Below are positions 8,259 to 16,032 of a stretch of 32,469 bases of DNA, piece by piece. Position 1 is the stretch's first letter. The number at the start of each line of letters is the position of its first letter. This stretch comes from a virus, in IMG/VR virus record IMGVR_UViG_3300031772_000172, positions 1-32,469 of that record; one strand, 5' to 3'. Position numbers and translations under genes: made by a program. Under the pieces are notes generated by a model. It saw only the letters and a program-made list of their open reading frames with translations, was not told where the DNA came from and made no database searches.

Positions 8259-9214
8259 GCGTAGATGTTTATACATTCCAAGATCCTGGTGCCCCTCAGT
8301 TAACGGGCACCGCTGGAAGTTTGATTACTGTCCTGGACGCAACTCTAGTTGTTTCCGGCTGGACAAAATCTTTCTCTGCTGCGAATAAAGCTGTTTATCG
8401 TCCACCATCAGGTAATCAATTTTATTTAAGAGTTGATGATACTGGATTAGATGCGCCCGTAGGTGGATCTGCTCGTGTGACAGCATATGAAAATATGACT
8501 ACAGTGGATGCCGGCACCGGTCCATTTCCATCAGCCGCGCAAGGTGCATCAAGTGCAGGTCATGTTTTGTGGCATAAAAACATGACAGCGGCTGGCGCTG
8601 GTGGCGCTTGGAGAATTATAGTCACGCCAACATTTGTCTGGTTTTGGGTTAGAGCGCAGACAAGTTCAACTACTGGAACTGGATTTGTTTTATGTTGTTT
8701 CGGTGACGTACCATCGAAGAAGTCTGGAGACGCATTTAATACAATTGTATTAGGTAATATAGCCGCGACGTTTGCTGGTAATTATATAAACACAGGAATC
8801 GAGGCAGTGATTTCAACTGTGACTCCCGCAGCAGCAGGTGGAATGTTCATTGCGCGCCAGCAAGATCAAACAGGAACGTCACAAGCAATAAGATTTGTGC
8901 CTTTTGAAAGTGATAAAATGGCAGTTACTTCGGTAGGCAAATTAAGCAACGCAACAGTATTCACCGCCCCACATATTCCAGATGGAAAACTTTTCTTTTC
9001 AACGTTGGAAATTGCCGAAAAACCAGCAGCCAGTTCTTACTGGAGAGCTACATTGCCAGGGTTGTATTCATTAGTTGGAATGGGCAATGCATTTTTCACA
9101 GATGACGCTGAATTTACAATCGGTGGAAAGACATTACTTGCTGCTAGAGTCTCAACAACTTCTGCAACATGGGTAGATGGCTGGGTGTTATTTGAAGTCT
9201 CTAATACGTGGTAA
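8255..9214 (+). CDS. Tail-associated paralogue family, copy 4
   Basis: This gene encodes 319 residues from ATG 8255. The open frame extends back to 8183, but the upstream 24 codons overlap the small gene at 8100 in another frame and do not look like the family. The family start M-S-V-D-V-Y-T-F-Q-D-P-G-A-P-Q-L-T-G begins exactly at 8255, so that start is chosen. It has AGSLITVLDATLVVSGW, FYLRVDDTG, WRIIVTPTFVWFW, CCFGDV and WRATLPGLYS motifs and ends LFEVSNTW. It is the last gene before the replication block, and its stop is followed by the 177-base gp32 leader region. Confidence 0.8.
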   Translation: MSVDVYTFQDPGAPQLTGTAGSLITVLDATLVVSGWTKSFSAANKAVYRPPSGNQFYLRVDDTGLDAPVGGSARVTAYENMTTVDAGTGPFPSAAQGASSAGHVLWHKNMTAAGAGGAWRIIVTPTFVWFWVRAQTSSTTGTGFVLCCFGDVPSKKSGDAFNTIVLGNIAATFAGNYINTGIEAVISTVTPAAAGGMFIARQQDQTGTSQAIRFVPFESDKMAVTSVGKLSNATVFTAPHIPDGKLFFSTLEIAEKPAASSYWRATLPGLYSLVGMGNAFFTDDAEFTIGGKTLLAARVSTTSATWVDGWVLFEVSNTW

Positions 9215-9228
9215 AACTGTGCAAACAA

Positions 9229-9237
9229 CATAAATAC
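9229..9237 (+). promoter_or_regulatory. Candidate T4-type late promoter upstream of gp32
   Basis: CATAAATAC matches the T4 late element TATAAATA at seven of eight positions and shares the ATAAATAC core with the sites at 1923 and 23472. It lies in the 177-base gap before the gp32-like gene, 155 bases from its start codon. A late transcript would therefore carry the whole structured leader. Confidence 0.45.
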
Positions 9238-9246
9238 TGTATCCAC

Positions 9247-9273
9247 TTGACAAGCATATAGCTGTAATATACG
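9247..9273 (+). promoter_or_regulatory. Possible sigma-70-like promoter upstream of gp32
   Basis: A perfect TTGACA (9247-9252) is followed after 15 bases by TATACG (9268-9273), a 4/6 match to the -10 box; spacing is short. An overlapping TGTAATAT could act instead. The -35 is convincing, the -10 is not. In T4, gene 32 is served by promoters of more than one class, so coexistence with the late-type element is plausible. Confidence 0.3.
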
Positions 9274-9290
9274 CTAGTTAAAGTATGGAT

Positions 9291-9340
9291 GGTTGAGGTG
9301 AAGGACTCCAACCGTAAATACAAATGACGTAAAGTCAACC
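9291..9340 (+). promoter_or_regulatory. Possible structured translational operator in the gp32 leader
   Basis: GGTTG (9291-9295) can pair with CAACC (9309-9313). TGAC (9325-9328) pairs with GTCA (9334-9337) around a five-base loop. GGTTGA (9291-9296) is also the exact complement of TCAACC (9335-9340), offering an alternative or pseudoknot pairing. T4 gp32 represses its own translation by nucleating on a pseudoknot in its mRNA leader. The pairing seen here is short and unproven. Confidence 0.3.
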
Positions 9341-9391
9341 TTATATAATTAAGTGAATTACAATTACAACAAGAAAAAGGAGAAAATTACC

Positions 9392-10336
9392 ATGGCTAAT
9401 ATTGATATGGACAAACTTCGATCTGCATTCAAGCCGATCAAAAATTCAGCAGGACAAAACAACTACTACCCATTCTATAAAATGAACATCGGCGATTCTG
9501 CCGAAATTCGTTTCCTCCCAGATAGAAACGACGAAAATCCACGAGGATTCCTCATTGAGAAAAAAATGCATACTTTGGTTATCAATGGTGAAAAAAAAGG
9601 AATGGTTTGCCCTAAAACATGGGGTAAATATGAACCATGTCCAATTTGTAAGCTTTCATCCGCTTACTATGAAAAAGACGATAAAGTAACTGGAAAAATT
9701 TATTACCGAAAACTTCAATATATTGGTAACGTTTTGGTTTTCAAAGACCCACTACCAGCAGATAGAGATACAGGTCAAACCCACGAAGGTAAAACTCGTT
9801 ACGTTGGGCTTGGTAATCAAATCTATGATGTCTTGAACATTACGTTCGAAAATAGGTTTCTTAAAGTACCACCATTTTTGTATAAAGGTGGAACAAACTT
9901 CTTTATTTTGAAGACTGAAAAAGTTCTTCCTGATGGGAAAAAGGTTGGTGCATATAATATGAGTCGTTTCGCCCCAGGCCCATCAGATTTAGACGACGAA
10001 ACAATTGCTCATGTTGAAAGCAGTCTAATTGATTTGTCAACTCTACTTCCACAAAGACCAGATTACGACAAGCTCGAAGCAATGCTTGAAGCTTCTCTAA
10101 AAGGTGAATCACTTCCAACAGAACTACATTCAGACGTAGATCATGACACTGGAGATGATGAAACACCAACTCAGTTAGTTTCTTCAGCAAAACAAGCGGC
10201 ACAGGTTTCTACCACAGAAACACACTCCGCTAAGGAAACCGCTGGAAATTCTAGTGGCGATCCAGAAGCTGAAAAGATTCTAGCTAGTTTAGCTGCACGT
10301 CGTCGTCAACAACAAGCCGCAAAAACTGCTGCTTAA
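9392..10336 (+). CDS. 32: gp32-like single-stranded DNA-binding protein
   Basis: This gene encodes 314 residues from ATG 9392, which has AAGGAGA about ten bases upstream; an in-frame ATG at 9353 lacks a ribosome site. Cooperative ssDNA-binding protein of the T4 replisome. H60, C73, C83 and C86 form an H-X12-C-X9-C-X2-C zinc site with the same spacing as T4 gp32 (H64, C77, C87, C90). The N-terminus has a basic stretch and SAFKPIKNSAG, followed by an OB-fold core including EIRFLPDRNDENP. The C-terminal ~90 residues are acidic then Ala/Gln/Arg-rich (LAARRRQQQAAK), a region which in T4 contacts other replication proteins. Length is close to T4 gp32 (301). It heads the DNA metabolism block and ends at a strong hairpin, so it is likely a monocistronic, highly expressed unit. 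Confidence 0.93.
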   Translation: MANIDMDKLRSAFKPIKNSAGQNNYYPFYKMNIGDSAEIRFLPDRNDENPRGFLIEKKMHTLVINGEKKGMVCPKTWGKYEPCPICKLSSAYYEKDDKVTGKIYYRKLQYIGNVLVFKDPLPADRDTGQTHEGKTRYVGLGNQIYDVLNITFENRFLKVPPFLYKGGTNFFILKTEKVLPDGKKVGAYNMSRFAPGPSDLDDETIAHVESSLIDLSTLLPQRPDYDKLEAMLEASLKGESLPTELHSDVDHDTGDDETPTQLVSSAKQAAQVSTTETHSAKETAGNSSGDPEAEKILASLAARRRQQQAAKTAA

Positions 10337-10342
10337 TCAAAA

Positions 10343-10366
10343 TGAGGGCACCGTTAGGTGCCCTCA
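10343..10366 (+). terminator. Strong hairpin downstream of gp32
   Basis: TGAGGGCACC (10343-10352) and GGTGCCCTCA (10357-10366) form a perfect 10-bp stem with a GTTA loop, starting six bases after the gp32 stop. The following bases (CTCATCCTTACTC) are pyrimidine-rich but not a clear U-tract. It could be a terminator or a 3'-end stabiliser that separates gp32 from uvsX. Confidence 0.7.
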
Positions 10367-10390
10367 CTCATCCTTACTCTATGGTGATTT

Positions 10391-11521
10391 ATGAAATTCT
10401 TAAAAGAGTTTGAAAAAGCTATTGCAGGGGAAGAAGGTATCTACTCATCACCTGAACCTCCTCGTTATTGGTTTTCTACAGGTAATTATGCATTAAATAA
10501 AATTATTTCAGGAAGTTTTTATAAAGGGTTGCCTCAAGGCAGAGCCATTGGTTTCGTTGGTAGCTCTGGTACTGGTAAAAGTTATATGATTGGTAATATG
10601 GTAAAAGAAGCACAAAAAGAAGGCGCGTTCTGTCTTGTAATAGATTCAGAACACGCTCTTGATAATGATTATATGTCTAACGTAGGTGCTGATCCATTTG
10701 ATAAAGACAGTTATTCATATAAAGAAGTACGAACCTATGGTAATGTAATTAAAATTGTATCAACCTTTCTTGACGGGTACGCAAAAGAATACAGTAGTTC
10801 TGACGTAAGTGCGCGAAAAGTATTCATTGCTTTGGATAGTTTAGACATGCTTTCGACCGATTCTGAAATTAAAGATTTTGAGAAAGGCGATCTTAGTAGT
10901 GATCAAGGTCTACGTGCAAAGACAGGTAAAGGAATGCTTCGACAATTCATTCAAGCAATTAAACAATACAATGTTACATTAGCAGTTACTGGACAAGTTT
11001 ATCAAGCAAAACAGGCTGATATTCTGATGGGAGCAGCAGAAAGTGGTGTTATTATAACGCCGGCAATTCAATATGCTTTGTCTCAAATCGTTCTTTTTAA
11101 GAAATTGAAATTAAAGCAAGGCGAAGGGGTTGATTCGGAAGTGATTGGTATTAAAATGATTGCAACTGCACCTAAGACTAGATTCACTCGACCATTTCAA
11201 AAAGTTGAGATTGAAGTTCCATATGAATCAGGCATAGATCCATATTCTGGCCTGAGTAAAGCATTAGTTGCATTGGGGGTTCTTAATAAAAAAGGTGGCT
11301 GGTATAATATTCCTGACACTGACATTAAATTCCAAGAATCTAAATTCTCTCAATATGCGGATGAATTGGTAAAAACGGCTGAAGACGTTACCCAGAAAAA
11401 ATATCTTAATGTACCAACTGATGAAACCGAACTTGTTGATCCAACACAATTTGAATCAACAAAAGAGTTGAAAGAGAAACGATTACAGGCTACAATAGAA
11501 ACTTCTGACCCACAGGAGTAA
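10391..11521 (+). CDS. uvsX: UvsX, RecA-like recombinase
   Basis: The product has 376 residues (T4 UvsX has 391). It polymerises on ssDNA and performs strand exchange for recombination-dependent replication and repair. The Walker A motif is GSSGTGKS (57-64) and Walker B lies in KVFIALDSLDML (143-154). A VIDSEHALD segment near 83-91 corresponds to the RecA/UvsX region with the catalytic glutamate. ALSQIVLFKKLKLKQGEG and KTRFTRPFQKVEIEVPY resemble UvsX C-terminal core strands. The acidic and charged C-terminus is typical. It starts 25 bases after the gp32 hairpin and is followed two bases later by the phosphoribosyltransferase gene. UvsY-like and UvsW genes are found downstream, which completes the T4-type recombination set. 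Confidence 0.92.
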   Translation: MKFLKEFEKAIAGEEGIYSSPEPPRYWFSTGNYALNKIISGSFYKGLPQGRAIGFVGSSGTGKSYMIGNMVKEAQKEGAFCLVIDSEHALDNDYMSNVGADPFDKDSYSYKEVRTYGNVIKIVSTFLDGYAKEYSSSDVSARKVFIALDSLDMLSTDSEIKDFEKGDLSSDQGLRAKTGKGMLRQFIQAIKQYNVTLAVTGQVYQAKQADILMGAAESGVIITPAIQYALSQIVLFKKLKLKQGEGVDSEVIGIKMIATAPKTRFTRPFQKVEIEVPYESGIDPYSGLSKALVALGVLNKKGGWYNIPDTDIKFQESKFSQYADELVKTAEDVTQKKYLNVPTDETELVDPTQFESTKELKEKRLQATIETSDPQE

Positions 11522-11523
11522 TT

Positions 11524-11910
11524 ATGCGTGATTCACTATTTGTTAGGAAAGATTTTTTAATGCATAGTGGAGGTACTGCTCATTATAAGATTGAAGCAGA
11601 CGCTCTCACCTGTGAAGATATTGAAACTCTAGCCTGGATTATTTCCCAAAAAGGAAAATTCCGTGCAGTACACGGAATTTCTAGTGGGGGCGATAGGCTG
11701 GCGAAAGCATTAGAAAAATATAAATCTATTGAAGGTGTTAGATTAATCATAGATGATGTAATTACTACAGGTAAATCAATGGAAGAAACCAAGCAAAGAT
11801 TAGGTTGGCGCGATGCAATAGGTATTGTAATTTTTGCAAGAAATCGACCTCCAAGTTGGGTTCATGCAATGTTTGAAATGACGTTTTTTAACTCAGAGGA
11901 TGTTTTTTAA
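11524..11910 (+). CDS. Phosphoribosyltransferase-like protein
   Basis: The 128-residue product contains VRLIIDDVITTGKSMEE (72-88), the PRPP-binding signature of type I phosphoribosyltransferases: hydrophobic strand, D-D, then T-T-G. AVHGISSGGDRLAKAL (49-64) corresponds to the preceding loop and helix. The general arrangement is closest to orotate phosphoribosyltransferases, but it is short for that enzyme (about 200 residues), lacking most of the N-terminal hood. It may act in nucleotide salvage or in modification of a nucleotide; the base substrate cannot be read from sequence. It is coupled to uvsX (CAGGAG ribosome site overlapping the uvsX stop) and is followed after one base by the nucleotidyltransferase gene. 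Confidence 0.75.
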   Translation: MRDSLFVRKDFLMHSGGTAHYKIEADALTCEDIETLAWIISQKGKFRAVHGISSGGDRLAKALEKYKSIEGVRLIIDDVITTGKSMEETKQRLGWRDAIGIVIFARNRPPSWVHAMFEMTFFNSEDVF

Positions 11911-11911
11911 T

Positions 11912-12949
11912 ATGGACAGTCAGCAACTAGCGAAAGATGGGCTCATCTGTGAAGTTATTTCTGGCTCACATGCATATGGAACTAATCTTCCCACGAGTGA
12001 TTTTGACACTCGTGGTATCTTTGTTGCTCCTGAAATTTGTATTAGAACTCCATTTTTCAAGATCGAAGAAATTAAAGATCAACAAAAAGAAGATACTTCA
12101 CTGTACGAATTAACTAATTACATGCGATTGCTAGTCGATCAAAATCCAAATATATTGGAATTGATTTGGTCACATCCTTCTGACATTATTTTTTCCACTC
12201 CAATATACGAGCGATTACGCTCTGATAGATATAATCTTTTATCCTCTAAACTAGCATATACTTTCACTGGGTATGCTCTTAGTCAGATTAAGCGGATTAA
12301 GGGGCATAATAAGTGGATTAATAACGTAGCTCCTGTTGAACTCCCTCAACAAAAAGATTTTCTATCTGTGATATTTAATATGACAGATATAAACGAATGG
12401 AACAAAAAAGTTCCTTTAGTAGATTTTCTTGCACGTGATTTGGGTAATAATATATACGCGCTTTATCAATCTACAGGTAAACATTGGTTTGATACTCATG
12501 GAAATCCAATAGTACAACCAAAAGAGTTTTGGGATACCTCCATTTCTACCCCTGAATTGATCGTAAAAATCAATATAGATCAGTTTAACGCTGCAAAAGA
12601 AAACTGGAAAAATTATTGGACCTGGAAAAAAAATCGTAATATCAAACGTTCAGAGTTGGAAGAAAAATTTGGATATGATACTAAACATGCTATGCACCTT
12701 GTAAGATTGCTCCGTATTGGATATGAAGCTTTGACTGAGCACGAAGTAATGGTAAAACGTCCAGACGCACAAGAATTACTTGCTATTAGACGTGGTGAAT
12801 GGACCTATGACAAAATCGTTGAATACGCAGAAGGAATGCAGGAAAAAGTTATGTCTGCGTATGAAACAACTTCTCTTCCACGATCTGTCGATATTAACTA
12901 CGCCGCTGACCTTCTAATAGAATTACAAGATATGGCTTGGAAAAAATAG
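11912..12949 (+). CDS. Predicted nucleotidyltransferase (COG3541/YcgL type)
   Basis: This gene encodes 345 residues from ATG 11912. A nearer ATG at 11900 is in frame, but the AGAGGA ribosome site (11895-11900) only fits the 11912 start. The N-terminus carries SGSHAYGTNLPTSDFDTRG (17-35), the polymerase-beta-type nucleotidyltransferase motif G-S-H-A-Y-G-T...S-D-x-D-x-R-G with likely metal ligands D30 and D32. Further on, HAMHLVRLLRIGYEAL is the conserved helix seen in this family. Family members occur in bacteria and large phages; the nucleotide acceptor is unknown, with RNA or tRNA repair a frequent suggestion. Placement beside a phosphoribosyltransferase may be functional or simply reflect a nucleotide-metabolism cluster. 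Confidence 0.85.
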   Translation: MDSQQLAKDGLICEVISGSHAYGTNLPTSDFDTRGIFVAPEICIRTPFFKIEEIKDQQKEDTSLYELTNYMRLLVDQNPNILELIWSHPSDIIFSTPIYERLRSDRYNLLSSKLAYTFTGYALSQIKRIKGHNKWINNVAPVELPQQKDFLSVIFNMTDINEWNKKVPLVDFLARDLGNNIYALYQSTGKHWFDTHGNPIVQPKEFWDTSISTPELIVKINIDQFNAAKENWKNYWTWKKNRNIKRSELEEKFGYDTKHAMHLVRLLRIGYEALTEHEVMVKRPDAQELLAIRRGEWTYDKIVEYAEGMQEKVMSAYETTSLPRSVDINYAADLLIELQDMAWKK

Positions 12950-12960
12950 GATTTTTTGTT

Positions 12961-13031
12961 AATGTTTATGGATTATTTAAAACTCCAAAATATCAAAAAG
13001 AACAGCTAAATAATAGTTCAACATAAACATT
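12961..13031 (+). repeat. 10-bp inverted repeat spanning an intergenic gap
   Basis: AATGTTTATG (12961-12970) is the exact reverse complement of CATAAACATT (13022-13031). The arms are 51 bases apart and bracket most of the 98-base gap before the gene at 13048, whose GTGGAGG ribosome site begins four bases past the second arm. A late-promoter-like GCTAAATA (13005-13012) lies within the loop. It could form an mRNA stem or a paired protein site. Confidence 0.4.
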
Positions 13032-13047
13032 ACGTGGAGGTAAAAAA

Positions 13048-13539
13048 ATGAAAGATATTCGCGAAATGTTAGTACAAAGAGATAAGTTTCACTTAGATGC
13101 AACAAATTCAATTGCATTAGAAATACAATTCGTATTTAATGCAATATTGCAATTTATGGAAGAAGAAGTGGACAATGTTGAGTGGCATGCAATGGAACAT
13201 AGTTCTGATGAAGACGCTATTATGTTTTCTGCTCGCGTTAAACAAAGAAATGGTTTTACCTTGTTTAGTGTAGGTGTTCCTTTGACAATCATACTACAAG
13301 GTTCCGCAGAAGTTATTGTAGCATTTCTTGAAAAAACGAGCAGAGAAGATCGCGCTCAAAAAGAAGCTGCTGAAGCAGATGCACGAAATAATTTAACCAG
13401 TCGAGTTAGACAAGCAATAGAAGGAGATGAAAACGCGATTACTATGGTACCCATAACGAAAAACAATGAAGATATTCCAGAATTAACTGGAGCGGATGTT
13501 TTAAGAGAAGTATATTCTAAAAAAAGGACATTACATTAA
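13048..13539 (+). CDS. Conserved-looking phage protein of unknown function
   Basis: The 163-residue product starts with a strong GTGGAGG site. The N-terminal half is a helix pair with an acidic centre (FMEEEVDNVEWHAMEHSSDEDAIMF). A beta segment follows (FSARVKQRNGFTLFSVGVPLTIILQG), then a long charged helix (about 105-135) and a mixed C-terminus. There are no membrane helices, cysteines or recognisable catalytic motifs. It lies directly upstream of the UvsY-like gene (one base between stop and ATG) inside the recombination block. A role as a small DNA-metabolism accessory is possible, but the sequence alone does not identify it. Confidence 0.75.
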   Translation: MKDIREMLVQRDKFHLDATNSIALEIQFVFNAILQFMEEEVDNVEWHAMEHSSDEDAIMFSARVKQRNGFTLFSVGVPLTIILQGSAEVIVAFLEKTSREDRAQKEAAEADARNNLTSRVRQAIEGDENAITMVPITKNNEDIPELTGADVLREVYSKKRTLH

Positions 13540-13540
13540 A

Positions 13541-14002
13541 ATGAGTCAAGCTTTAGACGCAATAAAAGAAAATTTTAATAACATTATAACAGTGGTAGAA
13601 GAATACGAAGATTACCTAAAACCATTCAAAGCTGATTTGAGTATAAAAAATAAAGCAATAGACAAAGCAAATATTGAACAAGCTTCATTGCTATATCTTT
13701 ATAACGAACGCTGTGTTGAACTAAGATCTATACTTAAGTATCTTGAGGATATTATTGGTAGCGTTCGCGGTAAACTTTGGGTTAAATTAACTGAAGACAA
13801 TAGAAAATTACTTCAACAAAAAGATAAAGAGCATTATATAAATGCTGATCCTGAGTACTTATCAATCAAAGAACTTTATGGTATAGTTGAAGAACTATAC
13901 GGAAAATATGATGCCGGCGTGGATGCATTTCGTGGGCGCGGCTACGTATTAAACAATTTAACTCGGTTAATAATAGAACAAGCAAAAGACAATACATTGT
14001 AA
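13541..14002 (+). CDS. uvsY: Probable UvsY-like recombination mediator
   Basis: The 153-residue, almost entirely helical protein is close in size to T4 UvsY (137), which loads UvsX onto gp32-coated ssDNA. Residues about 40-70 (KANIEQASLLYLYNERCVEL) form an alpha-helical segment with a Y-x-x-x segment like UvsY's N-terminal helices. The C-terminus, with YDAGVDAFRGRGYVLNNLTRL, resembles the UvsY segment in which a G-A-L-D-A-I-K-S-R-G-F-A-I-K pattern precedes the last helix. The gene is five bases upstream of uvsW; in T4 uvsY and uvsW are also neighbours. The similarity is weak and partly contextual, so the symbol is tentative. Confidence 0.65.
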   Translation: MSQALDAIKENFNNIITVVEEYEDYLKPFKADLSIKNKAIDKANIEQASLLYLYNERCVELRSILKYLEDIIGSVRGKLWVKLTEDNRKLLQQKDKEHYINADPEYLSIKELYGIVEELYGKYDAGVDAFRGRGYVLNNLTRLIIEQAKDNTL

Positions 14003-14007
14003 CAATA

Positions 14008-15489
14008 ATGAATATAATAGCACCAACATTTGCCAAGAAAGCAAAAATTATTATCTTGGATGAAGTCAATTGTATAATTTCTGGACTACAACCAGATACA
14101 GTAGAGTATTTCTACAAAGAATATGCAATTAAAACAGAGTACTATTTTCACACCGCCGCATATCAACTTGGTAAGTGGGATGGGAAAGTTCATTTTTTCT
14201 CTGACATCGCTAAAACATATGTCTTTCTACTTCCAGAAATAATTCCGAAAATTGAAGGATTCGGTTATAAAATGGAATTGGATGATCGTAGAACTGGTAA
14301 AATCGTAGACGTAGATTTAATTGACGAAAATTACTTCTCTCATGTTATAAACAAAAAAACCGGAGAACCGTGGAAATTAAGATCGTTTCAAGTCGAATCA
14401 ATTAATGCTGTTCTAAAAGATGGACAAGGTATCATAATAGCTGGAACTGGCGGGGGCAAAACCTTAATTGACGCGTGCCTTTGTGAAGTATATGCAAGAA
14501 AAGGACTACGTACTATAACTATAGTTCCTAGTGGTTCGTTGGTAATAAAAACTAAAAAAGATTTTGCAGACTTAGAGTTGGATGTTGGTGAATATTCAGG
14601 TGATTATAAAGATTTAAATCATAAACACATAATTTCAACGTGGCAAGCGTTACAAAATGCAATGCACGTAGTGAAAGATTTTGATGTACTGATTGTTGAC
14701 GAATGTCATGGGGCACGAGCCGAAGTTATGAAGAAGATTTTAACTGAACATGGAAATAATATAGTTTACAGGTTTGGTCTTACTGCCACCCTTCCAACTG
14801 GTAAAGCAGATCGTTTTTCTGTTAAAGTTTGTTTAGGAGAACCAAAATATGAAGTTCCAGCATATGTGTTGATTGACCAAGGCTGGTTAGCTAAACTTAA
14901 TATCAGCATAATGCAACTAGATGATGAGCCCCACGTATTACCATTAGTAGATAAAGGATTCAAAATCGATTATGACTTAGAGAAAGATTACATATCGAAA
15001 ATAAAACCGCGATTAGAATGGATCGCAGAATTTCTTCGAGAGAAATCAATTAATAAAAAAGGAAATGTTTTGTGTTTGGTTGGAAACATACCCATCGGCA
15101 AAAAATTAACTAAACTTTTACCAGAAGCAATATTCATTTACGGAAAAGATAATACTAAATTAAGAGAAGAAGTATATGATCTGTTTGAGAACAATGATAA
15201 TCTTTTAATTATAGCTACAGTTCAGATTGCTGGAGTAGGTATAGACATTGATAGAATTTTTAATTTGGTCTATATAGATGGTGGTAAATCGTTTATACGA
15301 ACCATTCAATCAATTGGGAGAGGATTGCGTAAAGGAAGAGATAAAGATCATGTTGATGTCGTTGACATCTGTGGAAATTTGAGGTATTCTAGAGAACACT
15401 TACAAAAAAGAATTAAATATTATAAAAAAGCAAAATACCCATACAAAAAATATAGCGTAGAATATAGAGAACAAAATGCTAATCTTTGA
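14008..15489 (+). CDS. uvsW: UvsW, superfamily 2 DNA/RNA helicase
   Basis: The 493-residue product is close to T4 UvsW (about 503). UvsW unwinds branched DNA and R-loops and drives the switch from origin-dependent to recombination-dependent replication. The N-terminal ~120 residues include YQLGKWDGKVHFF, matching the UvsW DNA-binding domain. Motif I is AGTGGGKT (145-152), motif II is VDECHGA (DECH at 231-234), motif III is TAT (259-261), and motif VI is QSIGRGLRKG (434-443). ATVQIAGVGIDI (403-414) precedes motif VI and corresponds to motif V. No strong ribosome site is visible upstream, so coupling to the UvsY-like gene is likely. Its 3' end overlaps the next gene by 14 bases. Confidence 0.92.
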   Translation: MNIIAPTFAKKAKIIILDEVNCIISGLQPDTVEYFYKEYAIKTEYYFHTAAYQLGKWDGKVHFFSDIAKTYVFLLPEIIPKIEGFGYKMELDDRRTGKIVDVDLIDENYFSHVINKKTGEPWKLRSFQVESINAVLKDGQGIIIAGTGGGKTLIDACLCEVYARKGLRTITIVPSGSLVIKTKKDFADLELDVGEYSGDYKDLNHKHIISTWQALQNAMHVVKDFDVLIVDECHGARAEVMKKILTEHGNNIVYRFGLTATLPTGKADRFSVKVCLGEPKYEVPAYVLIDQGWLAKLNISIMQLDDEPHVLPLVDKGFKIDYDLEKDYISKIKPRLEWIAEFLREKSINKKGNVLCLVGNIPIGKKLTKLLPEAIFIYGKDNTKLREEVYDLFENNDNLLIIATVQIAGVGIDIDRIFNLVYIDGGKSFIRTIQSIGRGLRKGRDKDHVDVVDICGNLRYSREHLQKRIKYYKKAKYPYKKYSVEYREQNANL

Positions 15490-15961
15490 CGACCATTCAA
15501 ATCCTATTCTTGTAGATTCTATCTATACTCCACTTATTACACAACATATGTGGATTCTAGATTTAAATATGATGGATTTTACATTAGCGCCTATTACAAT
15601 TTTGGAAGAAATTACTGCTCCATCGATGATGATATCTATATACGGTTTCCAATTTATGCTACCGGCAACTTGGTATATGCTTGTTTATGACATAGAAACC
15701 ATGCAATTAGATACAGTTTGTGTCGAAGATTTACCAGGACGAGAATTTAATGCTTTAGTTTCTGGTCCAAAAATTCAAAAAGCATTACCTGGAAATGTGC
15801 TTGTAGTTAACTATAATAACCGATTTAAAAATATTGGACCGTTATTAAATAAGCACCAAATGCTTTGTCATCCTATATCTGCGGATCATTGGGTGAACGT
15901 ATCACCTACGGATACATTTAATAAATTCTTAAAAGATAAAATTGTTGGAGATATTTTATAA
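15476..15961 (+). CDS. Unknown phage protein overlapping uvsW
   Basis: The 161-residue product begins MLIFDDHSNPILVDSIYTPL and overlaps the uvsW end by 14 bases. It is rich in hydrophobic beta strands (MWILDLNMMDFTLAPITIL, FMLPATWYMLVYDIETMQL) and has a conserved-looking end, LLNKHQMLCHPISADHWV, where a Cys and three His could form a metal site. No membrane helix is clear. I do not recognise a named family, though this pattern of strands looks like one conserved across T4-like environmental phages. Overlap with uvsW suggests it is made with the recombination proteins. No function is assigned. It is followed by a 71-base gap holding only a weak late-promoter-like ACTAAATA (15998-16005). Confidence 0.8.
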   Translation: MLIFDDHSNPILVDSIYTPLITQHMWILDLNMMDFTLAPITILEEITAPSMMISIYGFQFMLPATWYMLVYDIETMQLDTVCVEDLPGREFNALVSGPKIQKALPGNVLVVNYNNRFKNIGPLLNKHQMLCHPISADHWVNVSPTDTFNKFLKDKIVGDIL

Positions 15962-16032
15962 AATATATTATTGGTATGAACACCCGAATTTCAACATACT
16001 AAATATGACATAATGTAATAAGGATATGTAAT

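Noticed and set aside
12950-13047. A possible tRNA gene in the intergenic gap.
   Set aside because: No cloverleaf, T-loop GTTC or CCA-compatible acceptor could be found; none was seen in the other gaps either.
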